A DNA stretch of 64,000 nucleotides from Collybiopsis luxurians FD-317 M1 (taxonomy: Eukaryota > Basidiomycota > Agaricomycetes > Agaricales > Omphalotaceae). The notes below the pieces were generated by a model. It worked only from the letters and a program-made list of their open reading frames with translations. It made no database searches and was not told the DNA's origin. Of this stretch, positions 1 through 9,073 are shown in pieces (positions within the stretch are counted from its first letter, which is position 1; each line of letters begins with the position of its first letter). The stretch is from positions 134,144 through 198,143 of the forward strand of contig KN834803.1 of the NCBI GenBank assembly GCA_000827265.1. Direction: 5' to 3'. Position numbers and translations under genes: made by a program.

Positions 1-6
1 TAATAG

Positions 7-447
7 CATTGGCGCTGTTACTCCCTTGCTCGCGGTCTCGACACCCTTTGCGCCGGCTGTCAAGGCCGTCGTCAGATCGGAAACAGGGTCCAGGGGACTG
101 TCGCTATTCACCAGTATGTGGTGAACCAGATCTATTCATTGGCTGAGCAATATGAACTGTACTCGGAGGACCAGTTCCTGAAAGTCCTGACAGAAATATT
201 TTCTGCACGACTTGTAGGGCCCACGGGCGCGATACTAGCTACGGCAAACATCGAAGTTGATCCCACTTCGGACAATGCACTGCCAAATGAGAAATGTCCC
301 AATATCACAATTCACTCTGCTTCTGCAGCTACCCATGAGGAGGATGAGTACTGCCTTTTCTTTGACGATAAGGAGTATGGAACGATCCTTGAAGGAAAGT
401 GGGTCTCTATTCCTCCGGAGCAGAGAAAACGCACCATTGAATTTTGA
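7..447 (+). CDS. Unidentified coding fragment, 5' end outside the window
   Basis: An open frame runs from the window edge (after a stop at 4-6) to a TGA at 445-447. It has no convincing start: the nearest start-like codon is GTG at 118, so this is probably the 3' part of a longer gene or a relic. The C-terminal half is soluble and acidic and has the look of real protein (for example EEDEYCLFFDDKEYG and GKWVSIPPEQRKR). I do not recognise the family. The DNA just after it (485-600) recurs at about 1955-2050 behind a second small frame (1692-1814), which suggests a local duplication of a gene 3' end. In the first 120 bases a second, hydrophobic frame (from base 2) is also open, so a splice in this part cannot be excluded. 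Confidence 0.3.
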   Translation, partial: HWRCYSLARGLDTLCAGCQGRRQIGNRVQGTVAIHQYVVNQIYSLAEQYELYSEDQFLKVLTEIFSARLVGPTGAILATANIEVDPTSDNALPNEKCPNITIHSASAATHEEDEYCLFFDDKEYGTILEGKWVSIPPEQRKRTIEF

Positions 448-484
448 CGGGCAATGACATTGTAAGTATCCTGGGAAGTGAACA

Positions 485-700
485 TGAAAAAAAAAAAATC
501 TAGTTGTTGAGATCCAAGTGTTCTGTATCGTGTACAATAACTATGTACGTTTGAAATAACCTTATTGAAAAAAAAATTAGGATGCTGAGTATGCAACAAC
601 CTTTCGGTCAATAGCAAATTCAACAACAAATTTATCCTGTGTTACAATAGTTCCATATACGCGAATCTCCTTTTATCCATTTGCAGGCTATGTAAGTACA
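485..700 (+). repeat. Copy 1 of a duplicated 3'-tail sequence
   Basis: An A-run followed by TTGAGATCCAAGTGTTCT and related sequence is found here and again at about 1955-2050. A second shared string (TTATCCAT, then TGCAGGCTATGTA) occurs near 672-692 and near 2405-2425. The two sets lie in the same order and orientation, about 1.5-1.7 kb apart, so I read them as a diverged direct duplication spanning the helicase fragment and the telomere-like array. Confidence 0.5.
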
Positions 701-962
701 TATATTTTTTGTTAATCCACAGATCCGCGCGTTCCGCCCATCCTCTTGCTTCTTTTTCGTTAGACTAAATAGATTTATGCTCTCCACACACCGCACATGC
801 GGTTGATCAATTCCCTCTCCAAATGCAGTCGTGGCAACGATCCACCTGGTCCTCTCGTCTATCCAGTCCTCCATTGCATCCTTCTTCATCTCATCCAGCA
901 TTCCCACAAAGTGGAAAAACCGAGCCTTTCAACATGCAAAATGCACGCCTGCAGATTTGCCG
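632..962 (-). pseudogene. RecQ-family helicase fragment (telomere-linked-helicase-like)
   Basis: The minus strand encodes WIVATTAFGEGIDQPHVRCV (near 860-800), which fits motif V of RecQ-type superfamily-2 helicases, where ATxAFGxGIDxPxVR is the hallmark. Upstream in another frame is PYHGK (near 960-945), the position where RecQ proteins have a conserved YHxG/YHGK string, followed by a stop. The two pieces are therefore separated by a frameshift or a lost splice site. Downstream, QEDGRNAR is a weak match to motif VI. No ATPase Walker motifs are present, so it is a remnant of the second helicase lobe. Genes of this family sit next to telomere repeats in many fungi, and this one lies 270 bases from a telomere-like array, which supports the call. 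Function is inferred to be lost. Confidence 0.62.
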
Positions 963-1154
963 TGGTACGGTATGATTAATGGTTACAAGCCGGTCGGTTT
1001 ACCAGACAGTTATAAGGAAACAGGTTGGCGACTCGCATCGCTCATCTTGAGGCAAGAATGAATGAGATGGAGCGTACACCTTGCATACACATATGATTAA
1101 AAATCCAGTTATCCTTTGCTGTTGAGCCCCTGCGACAGAGATTGTGCACAATTT

Positions 1155-1206
1155 GACTGGTGCTACCAAATGAATGTTTGTGCACAATCCTTTGGTCGCA
1201 CCAGTC
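1155..1206. repeat. Inverted repeat, 16-base arms
   Basis: GACTGGTGCTACCAAA at 1155-1170 is answered by TTTGGTCGCACCAGTC at 1191-1206, with 20 bases between; the arms pair with one or two interruptions. A second, overlapping inverted pair (ATTGTGCACAA near 1141 and TTGTGCACAAT near 1178) interleaves with it. The structure lies just before the telomere-like array. Confidence 0.65.
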
Positions 1207-1235
1207 GAGACAACCCTAACATAGATAAGATCAGA

Positions 1236-1380
1236 TGTAACTACCCTAAACCCTAACCTAACCCTAACCCCTAACCTTTCGCGCTTCACGCGAGCACCCT
1301 GCGGGTGCGCCTAACCCCTACCCCAGCGCGCCTTCGGCGCGAGCCTAACCCCTAACCCTAACCATCTAACCACCTAACCA
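1236..1380. repeat. Interstitial degenerate telomere array (CCCTAA/TTAGGG) with GC hairpins
   Basis: Repeated CCCTAA, CCCTAAC and CCCCTAAC units run from about 1240 to 1375, decaying to ATCTAACC and ACCTAACC units at the right. TTAGGG is the telomere unit of most basidiomycetes. Between the units lie three short GC palindromes: TCGCG-CTTCA-CGCGA, GCACCC-TGC-GGGTGC and CGCGCC-TTC-GGCGCG. Such hairpins are not part of a normal telomere. The array is inside the window, with gene fragments on both sides, so it is not a free chromosome end in this sequence. Confidence 0.75.
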
Positions 1381-1424
1381 CCTACCTGACCCCCGATAGA
1401 GCCATTTGTTGGCAATGTCACAGA

Positions 1425-1471
1425 CAGTTCCCACATGTTAGGGCTAGCAGAGCTAGCCCTAATGGGAACTG
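1425..1471. repeat. Long hairpin whose stem contains TTAGGG/CCCTAA
   Basis: The left arm is CAGTTCCCA (1425-1433), then a four-base bulge, then TTAGGGCTAGC (1438-1448). The loop is AGA. The right arm is GCTAGCCCTAA (1452-1462), then TGGGAACTG (1463-1471). All 20 stem pairs match. It sits 50 bases beyond the telomere-like array and carries one telomere unit in each arm. Confidence 0.8.
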
Positions 1472-1499
1472 CCTGCAACATTGCTTGATCTTAGGGTGG

Positions 1500-1814
1500 T
1501 CAACAGTAGTTACCAAAGATTGTGAACAATAGCTGTGGCATTGGGTGTGCTGTTGACAAGCTGTTAAGGCCAGCCTTGACGGCGAACATCTTACTATCTA
1601 TAATTCGCTCATCGCAATAATTGGCAATGTCATCTTTGAGCCGATTAACACTGCCCAGGCCTGGTTTTCGCTCAATAATCATACGTCCACTATGATTACG
1701 GAAATAGATGGAGATCCCATTACGGTTGTATTCAAGGACGGGAACACTACTGCACGCATTGCTTATGAAGGAAAGAAGCCGGGTAAGGCAACATGGAGGG
1801 TTTTGGCGGAGTAG
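1500..1814. other. Short opposing reading frames of unknown status
   Basis: On the minus strand 1500-1682 gives a 60-residue frame, and on the plus strand an ATG at 1692 gives a 40-residue frame ending at a TAG at 1812-1814 (ITVVFKDGNTTARIAYEG near its middle). The plus-strand peptide and its 3' flank look like a diverged partner of the fragment at 7-447. Neither is recognisable. I treat both as gene debris of a subtelomeric region. Confidence 0.25.
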
Positions 1815-1954
1815 TTACTAGGAAGAGGTACACAAATGAAGGTCTGTCTACAATGTACTGCGCCATTTCACTCAATTCATTTTTTGGCCGACAACCTACA
1901 AGTCACTTTGGTAAGCATTGAATTGACATCGAAGTATCTATCGAAGTGATGATG

Positions 1955-2430
1955 AAACAAAAAAAAACTCCAGCTATTGAGATCCAAGTGTTCTATATCA
2001 TGTATAATATGTAGACTTGAAATTTCATCACATAAATCTGAAAAATGTAGGATGTTACGGTACCAATCTTTACTACTTCAAACTTGAGCCTTTTCCTGTA
2101 CCTAACCCCTCGGAAGGTATACGTTTTCGGAATTTCTGATGTTTATTAGCAATCGGAACACTCGTGCAGCTGTAACTTTTGATTCCATTTGTTTGAGGGT
2201 TTGATATCCTCTTGATCTATTTGTTATTTTACTAATGTACTGCCGCGTATCGCTTGGTAGTTCAACCTATCATAATTGCGTATATTAGCTTCAAACAAAA
2301 TTCCCGGCGCATTTGCTGGGGCTTCTTGCCATTAGAGGTTCATTTTTCGGATGCAAATCTATTGGTCAATAACGAATTCGAGATACGTGCAAGTAAATCT
2401 TTTTTATCCATATGCAGGCTATGTAGCGTA
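1955..2430 (+). repeat. Copy 2 of the duplicated 3'-tail sequence
   Basis: This is the counterpart of the block at 485-700: an A-run, then TTGAGATCCAAGTGTTCT near 1978-1995, and later the TTATCCATATGCAGGCTATG string near 2405-2424. The middle of the block aligns poorly by eye. Confidence 0.5.
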
Positions 2431-2994
2431 ATTTGGCACTGGCACCAGCTAACTTCTAAGAAGATCAGTATCAAGCTGGATATGGCTGTGGCAAGAATCA
2501 TAGACTAATGAATTGTGTCATTTTGAATTTGTGACACATAACACCTCAGCATGTACCATTTAATCCCCGATGAAAAAATAATACTTCGAGATGGTTTTAG
2601 CAAGAAGCTGCAAGATGACTCATGAGAGGGCAACTGAGTGGTATTTCCATTCACCGCTGCTTCGAAAAAATACCTCACTTCTGGAACTCTGGTGATTACA
2701 TAGCAACAATAAAGCAATGCTTGAGCAATGCAAAGTGGAGTATGTAGGTTAGTATTTGTCATGTGTGGTTAACTCAATTAGCCAGCCGTCGAGCCCTCAG
2801 TCTGTAAAATATACGATACATTTTTTAATCTGGCCTTGTAAGGAAGTTCTTATTATTGAAGTAACCTTTTCCCTGAGAAAGTTCATTGACTGATCATACA
2901 TGACGATCTAAGTACAAAAGTTCGCAAAAACATACTAGTCATACGTCGGACAGAAGCTATTCTAAGGCCATGCTTAGCCACCTCATCCCACTTC
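2431..2994. other. Intergenic, no gene seen
   Basis: Only short frames without coding character are present. The segment separates the subtelomere-like debris from the first well-formed gene and is the 3' flank of that gene. Confidence 0.4.
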
Positions 2995-3732
2995 CTAGCA
3001 GTCCGCAACTACAGAGTTTCCAGCAGAAATTGCTTCGTTCAGTTTGCTGATGGTATTCGAGACAGCGGGATCAGTCCTACAAAAGCGATCGTCAGCTCAG
3101 ATCATCTGTCGTTATCGACTCTAGATACGTACGAATTGAGTCCGTTCAAAGCCGTCGAAGCTGTCTCGAGTCCAGCAGCTGTTTGATTCCGTGCATCGGC
3201 TGGTGCTTGTTGACCTGTGAGGAGCGCAGCAGCGATGGTCTTGATACCATCTCCGGCACTGGTTAGACCGGATTTGGCAGTGGTGACGGCGGACGCGGTG
3301 GCAGGATCAGCTCTAAGGGGTGATAGTTAGATACAGTGGTTCTTGGAGATGAGATGGACAAAATCCGTTTGACGCTTCCGGATCTGTATTGGCAGAGAAT
3401 GGAACTTTACTTACGTGCTAACCTTATCCAAGAGGCCATTCGTCTGGGCTAAATCTGAAACAATCTTCAGACGGGCAGCGTTGCATTGCAAATCTCCAAT
3501 CTGACGCGACTTCAATGGGGCTGTAGAGTTCGAGGAAGCATAAGTCATCGCAGCGGTGTAATGAATGCAACGAAATTCCCGCGGAGCAGTAGAGATCACA
3601 CAGGACCTCAGTTGAACCTCCGCAGAAAGATATGACGAAGACCAGGAACTGAATGGAGAACTCACCAGCGTCAGCGAGGAAGACGAAGAGAGCAAGAAGA
3701 ACTGAAAGAGCAGTGAAGATGATTCGAGCCAT
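2995..3732 (-). CDS. Small secreted protein, 144 aa, four exons
   Basis: Exons are 3732-3666, 3520-3415, 3312-3133 and 3076-2995; all introns are GT-AG and the joined frame is open. The N-terminus MARIIFTALSVLLALFVFLADA is a clear signal peptide, with likely cleavage after ADA and before APLKSRQ; the KSR could be a Kex2-type processing site. The mature part (about 120 residues) is rich in Ala, Thr, Ser and Leu, predicted helical, and has two cysteines, Cys35 near its start and Cys144 as the last residue, suggesting a disulphide joining the ends. Repeated D-P-A motifs (TADPATAS, STDPAVSN) fall at exon joins. It loosely resembles small helical surface-associated secreted proteins of fungi, but I cannot assign a family. 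The large first intron (145 nt) was chosen because it alone keeps the frame and gives a clean cleavage site. Confidence 0.82.
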
Positions 3733-3847
3733 GGCGAATTCAAGAGACTGAAGCAATGAATGAAGTTCAAGGAGAAAACTCGGTACAAGGAACTCGTCAA
3801 AGTAAGAAAAATATGACACCAGGTCAAGAGTCAAGAGGGTCCAAGAT

Positions 3848-3890
3848 GAGGGAAATGAGAAGAAAGGAAGGAAGGAAGGAAGGAATGTAG
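3848..3890. repeat. (GGAA)n microsatellite / CT-rich promoter tract
   Basis: On the plus strand GGAAGGAAGGAAGGAAGG follows GAGAAGAAA. On the minus strand this reads as a CT-rich tract between the TATA box and the start of the secreted-protein gene, a common feature of fungal promoters. Confidence 0.6.
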
Positions 3891-3911
3891 ACCTCTGCTC
3901 TGGAAGGATAG

Positions 3912-3919
3912 CTTTTATA
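3912..3919 (-). promoter_or_regulatory. TATA box of the small secreted protein gene
   Basis: TATAAAAG on the minus strand, 180 bases upstream of the ATG at 3732, followed by the CT-rich tract. The long leader is plausible for a highly expressed fungal gene. Confidence 0.55.
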
Positions 3920-3924
3920 GCGAT

Positions 3925-4572
3925 TTGCAAATGAATCTGATTACAGCATGCGGGATCCACGCTACTGGAGAGCTTTCAGCCTCGAATCTTCATGTAAGTA
4001 ACGAGGCGGGGATTTATCCGACGTGTGCTCACCTCCACCATTCAAGCAAACGTACTAGAAGCATGTATCTATGGCAACGCTGGCAACGAATGATGAAGAA
4101 ATGCAAAGGAAGATGGCGTCTTGCCTGAAGCGGATTTCTCGGTACACCGCTATGAGCCAGGCTCGCTTGTACCGAGCAACTATTAAGTGGACTACACGGT
4201 CGGTACTTACCTATGCCCTCACTGTACGTTAGTGAAGGGATAATAACGAAGAAGGATGAGTATCGTACTGATCAAGGTTGGCAACGACGTAATCACTGCA
4301 ATATCCAGAGCATCTATCGAAAATCATAAGCATTCTTCGTTGCCAAAGATCATCGACGCCTGTCTTAATGCAGCTCAATCAACAGTCAGTCAACCAAGGA
4401 TTCATCAACCTCGCACGTGTTGACTAGGGTAACTCACAGCGCGAACGCAACTATACGTATTACGAATTCAGCTCAACCACACAAGTACAATTTTTCCATT
4501 GCTACTCGCCAAACAAAACATACGCTATCACTATTATACTGTCGCATATCCTGGACGTCTTCGTACAAATCC
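3925..4572. other. Intergenic, no gene seen
   Basis: The only frames are short and lack coding character. The stretch lies between the promoter of the secreted-protein gene and the 3' end of the carboxypeptidase gene. Confidence 0.4.
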
Positions 4573-6979
4573 CTAATCGGTAGGCGAGTCCCTGAATCCC
4601 AACAGGAACTGCATAACTTGGAACGCAGCCTGATAATTTAAAACGTCAATCAGTTTAGCTGATACTTAGGGGGGGAGATGTTCACGTACCGCGGGAGAGA
4701 ATTGAGGAATCCTGATTTTCATATTCATTCGATGAAACGGGTAACCATCAGTCTCAAAATTTACCAAAATAAGCACAAAAGGTGTTACGCACATGTGACC
4801 ACTCTGCACAACCTCCACATAGGTGAGGTTTCGCTCGGTGTGAGCAGTGCCGAGAGGAATGCCTCCTACGATAAGGCTGTCATTGGCAATGGGTGTTTGG
4901 AAACCCTGTAAGCCACCCCATGTCATGCTGGAAACGAAAATGTCAAAAAATGAAGCGAGGAATATGGAGTAGAATGGACAGGGAGCGTACTTTTGAATCA
5001 CAATGCGTGCTCTAAAATGAGTCCGTCAATCAGCGTACATACCCGCATTATCACCGGCAATTGCAATGACCTACCCTTCCGCAATCAAGATAAAGTCAGC
5101 CAACCCATGGGCAATCACAGTCCTCTCATTCTTCTCAATGACATTGGGTAATACAGTAAACGCTGGTGGCAAACTGTTGTCTCCGTGAGGGAAAACATTC
5201 ACATTCGAACATTCAGTCCAATCGACATCAACGGGGGCATGGATCGCTCGCTTGACATCCTCTCGATCAAAGTACAACGGTGACAGTTGGACGTCGGGGA
5301 AGGAGCCACTAGGATACAAACAAATGATGCAAAGGTCAGCAGGTCATCCGGAAGAGGCGGAGTCGTGGGGGCGTACGGGAATCCAAGAACGTCCCAGAGG
5401 ATTGGGAAGACATCGAAGATGCGATAGATGTTGAATGCGGGATTGACAGCAAGGGCTTCATCAAAGATCGTGTCCCACAAATCGCATCCGGGAGCGAATT
5501 CGGTTGAGTTTCCAGGGAGAGGTAGAGGACCAGCGGGAGGGAAAGTCACAAATTTATCCGTGTATCCGGCGTAATTACACTTCTCTGCAGTAGCATCGAG
5601 TTTGGCTATAACGGAGTCACTGCAAACACAAACTGAGTCCTCTGGTAACGTTCGCCAGGCATTGATAGGCCCACCTGAGGGAAAAGACGTTCAAATACTT
5701 GTGAACGAAATCCACTGCCGGGATTTGCTCTTGTACAACGTCCCAGCCGAGAACGGCTACAGCGGAAGTTAAAAAGAGTCAAGTCATACAGTAGAAATCA
5801 TACGCACGATCCGAAACCCAAATACCCTTCAACTTGAGGTCCACCACTCCCGGATGTTCATAAATGAAATTGGCAATGTCTGATATCCAAGTTAAGTCAC
5901 ATTTGTAGCATCCTTCATCGTCGTACTCACAAGGGACATACATTCCAGCGTACTGTCCGAGCACCGTTAGCTATTTTGGCACGAAACACATAACTCAGAC
6001 AGACGCACACTTTCCCCCGTCAGCCAAAAGTTCTTCCCTTTCAATTCCACGAAAACTTCCAAAAACTGATTCAGAAACCCGACCAATTGTTCAGCCAGCT
6101 CGTCTTCGTTCTAGTGAGTCGACTTGTCAGGGGAACGCAAACATGAAAGACATCAGGGGACTCGACGGAACGTACAGTGATATTAGGCGTGCCCTGCGAG
6201 AAACCGGTTCCGACCGGTTGTTCAACCCACAAAACACTCGAAAGATTCGTCCAACTTTTGTCATTCACGATAGGCTTTGCGGTTCCGTAGCCCCATGAGA
6301 ACGGCTAATAGGTAGTCTTCGATATCCAAGAGTTAATCAATACGAAAACACGTCGTACCCCGTTTTCCTGTAAGATTCCTTCCAAAGACGAGCAACCCGG
6401 TCCACCATTAGTCCTGACATGTCCCCTATTAGATCGAAGATGGGGGAAGTAAAGCGTTCACAAGGTGTACCAGAAGATAAGGTCATCCAAACTTCCGTCG
6501 GGACCAGGGGGGAAGAACCAGAAGAACAGCTAAACAGAATGAGTTACTTAACACGACGCGAATAGAGTTTAGGTCATGGCTGACACACCTTCCGAGTCTC
6601 ATTCGGCGATGACGAGATCGGTAATAAACCCGCCCAACTGGGCCCCACATCGAAATCCATCTCGGGTATGTTGGTTCCATCGACCCAGAATTCTACAGCA
6701 ATACAAGCAATTGCGTTCGCATCAAATCGGGGAGACATATTACGATGAAGACAACCATCGGCACTCACCTGAAGCTTTTGGGTTGGAGAAGGTAATGTTT
6801 TGGACTCCCGAACGTCTTTGTACCTGAGGTCCAGCATTTACAGTCGATGCTCTTTCCTGGAACTGTCTCGCCGCTTCTTGTTGGCGAGCATGAAGTTCAC
6901 TTTTACGCATCTGACGGGCATCGACCGCGGTTAGTAAGGTCAACCCAAGGATGACCGTCTGTAAAAGGTGAAGAAGCAT
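4573..6979 (-). CDS. Secreted serine carboxypeptidase, peptidase family S10, 515 aa
   Basis: Fifteen exons join in frame: 6979-6769, 6692-6589, 6529-6471, 6413-6359, 6304-6176, 6110-6009, 5952-5931, 5879-5808, 5756-5675, 5619-5377, 5308-5075, 5011-4991, 4927-4793, 4711-4690, 4629-4573. The enzyme removes C-terminal residues from peptides. Motifs in order: signal peptide MLLHLLQTVILGLTLLTAVDA; TNGGPGCSS (substrate/oxyanion region); WVEQPVGTGFS; GESYAG with nucleophile Ser220; HGLADFIL with Asp431; SGHMIPQF with His489. The triad is complete and the length is typical. A pro-region with an Arg-Arg site (VQRRSG) follows the signal peptide. The ATG at 6979 is preferred over an upstream in-frame GTG because it gives the signal peptide and lies 53 bases from a TATA box. 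Secreted or vacuolar use cannot be told apart here. Two exons are only 21-22 nt long. Confidence 0.95.
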
Positions 6980-7031
6980 AGCTGCAGTGACCGGGGTGGA
7001 AAGCTTCACATTTCCTCGTGGACGCGTCACC

Positions 7032-7039
7032 TTTTTATA
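7032..7039 (-). promoter_or_regulatory. TATA box of the carboxypeptidase gene
   Basis: TATAAAAA on the minus strand, 53 bases upstream of the chosen ATG at 6979. Confidence 0.6.
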
Positions 7040-7420
7040 AGTTTGTCCGAAAGATCAGATCATCCGCGTATATTTGGTTTGGAGCCCCTAGAGATGGGAA
7101 CGTAATGACTGCCATACAAACTCGACAAATCACACGCGCTATCGTTCGACCGATAAGCAGCCTGGGGGGCAATTAACTTTCCGCTCTGTATTAGCTAGAA
7201 TTATGAAGCGCGAAGTTTACAATTTCATCGAAGAGGGACGAATGCAAAACGACGACAGGTCAATCACGGCCTAGGGTCATGATGAAATAAACTCGCATGT
7301 GCACAATATCTAAGCTGTGAATTCGTCATATGGCTATCTTGACAGCTATTCTATATCTAGCATCTTATCAAGCGCAGTGAGCGAAAGAATCCAGGTAATC
7401 ACAAGGTCGTTTTTCCATAC
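7040..7420. other. Intergenic between two same-strand genes
   Basis: Holds the upstream region of the carboxypeptidase gene and the 3' flank of the glutaminase gene. No frame of note. Confidence 0.5.
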
Positions 7421-8300
7421 CTAGGATGAAAGCACACAGCTGGCTACAAAATATTCATGGAAACGATCATCTTCAGTAAGCTCGGGGTGGAAGGTTGTAA
7501 GGAGGTGACGACCCTGGCGCAGAGCGACGACGGTCCGAGGATCTTCTTCTGACATATTCTCTTCCATTAGAGCCGGAGGAAGCAAGTCGAGAGGGATCCG
7601 AGCGACAATTGTCACCGGTGGATCATTGGATGAAGGAGATAGTTCTAGTACGACCTAGAGGGCTGGTTAGAACCGAGAAGACCAGAAGACGAGGAATTCT
7701 GACCGGAGCTCGGATAAAAAATGCCTGGAATGGCCGTGAGGCATCCTTGACACCATTCAGATCCAATGGGGCCTCAAAAGACTCAACCTTCAGCTATAGA
7801 TTTAGAGATATACAAATGCTAAAAAAAGTGAGCACTCACCTGTGAACCCCATCCGTTTCGAGCGATCTTAACCGACATGCCGCCTAGAAGTTCCTGACCA
7901 CCCTTCTTAGCTCCTACCACGGATTCCGAAAGCAATATGGCTCCAGCACAAGTTCCCCAAACTGGCTTTATCTTCCCAAATTCCTTCAAAGGGTCCAGTA
8001 AGCCAGCCAGCCGGGCCAGCAATGCGATCGTTGTCGACTCTACAAGGCCTGTTACAACGGAGATTTTGGCCATAAATTTGTAACTCACCCCCGCCAGGTA
8101 TTATCAGAGCATCACATTGAGAAAGATCTTCAGGGGTTCGTACAAGAACAACGTTGATGCCCCGGTTCAAATTCAGTCGGAGTAGAGCTGCTTTGTGCTC
8201 TGCAAACGCGCCCTGCAATGCTGCCAATGCTCAGAGCTCTGGAGAATATTAAACGTCTAGTAAACATACCGAGTATTCCAATGGCAATAGAGTCCATCAT
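7421..8300 (-). CDS. Pyridoxal 5'-phosphate synthase glutaminase subunit (PdxT/SNO family), 228 aa
   Basis: Five exons: 8300-8270, 8220-8089, 8039-7840, 7793-7704, 7654-7421. The protein hydrolyses glutamine and channels ammonia to the PdxS/SNZ (PDX1) synthase subunit for vitamin B6 synthesis in the cytosol. Motifs: [13 protein letters not shown] at the N-terminus, PGGESTT (residues 52-58), GTCAGA with the nucleophile Cys85, and HPELTED with His207 and Glu209, the class-I glutaminase triad. The length fits eukaryotic members. The last acceptor (CTCTAG before GTC) was chosen because it restores FIRAPVVLEL. There are two ATGs in tandem at the start; I used the first. The synthase partner is not in this window. 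The yeast homologues are SNO1-3 and the plant one PDX2. Confidence 0.95.
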
Positions 8301-9073
8301 GGAGGTTCTGAACCAAGACAGTTACTTCGAGTCATCGGAGGACAATATGGTGTTTGGAAAAAGCCGGACCGTGTGGAAAAAGCCGGAATGAGCCGGTCGA
8401 TTCTATAGAAGGTAAGGTCAAAGCTGTCTCTCCCGCCGCCACCAACGCTAGCTCTGGTATCTAGGGTTACTGCTAAGCGCTTTATCCAGTAAATTTGACA
8501 ACCTGAGTACCGGAATTGCAGGCAAAATACTAAGGTAAGTACTAACTCGATATAACAATAAGTCGAACGCACGGTTAGACCTCAAGACAACTCGCATTTC
8601 CTCACCGTTCCAAGTTTCATCTCCCTCAAAGCAGATGCCGAATTATCTGAACTTTTCCCCTTACTGTAGTAGCAAAGGTAACTGCAACGTCAAATCGGCC
8701 AGTTTTGATCCATACCGTGAACGCTGTTGCTGGTTTTGCACATGTAACAACCACCACAAAGGACCTACGTCCACTACGCCAGGAACTGAAGGGTGCCCTC
8801 CAGGGTAGAAAGAATGTGAAGACTGAAGAAGACGAGGGGGATTTCAGCATGTAATTATCTACCGGTACGAGACTCAAACTTGCATCAAGCACATATTTTA
8901 CGCAAGCCCTAGTTCGTCTCCATAGTCCCAGGGCTTTCTATGTCAGCTATCCATCAAGATACGTGTCTCTCCACTGAATATTTCAGCCATATAGAACATG
9001 ATTAAAGTCCGTTCGCCGGAAAGTTACTACACTCAAGTATTACACAGAATTAATGTTCCATCTCCCGCCACTA
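8301..9073. other. Intergenic, no gene seen
   Basis: It carries the upstream region of the glutaminase gene and the 3' flank of the seven-helix gene. Frames are short and unconvincing on both strands. Confidence 0.4.

Noticed and set aside
3424..3960. 178-codon minus-strand frame over the secreted-protein gene
   Set aside because: It reads through the first intron in a wrong frame; the spliced model gives a clean signal peptide and a continuous four-exon protein.
6980..7030. Longer start of the carboxypeptidase (MTRPRG...)
   Set aside because: It begins with GTG, lies almost at the TATA box, and would place the signal peptide 17 residues inside the protein.
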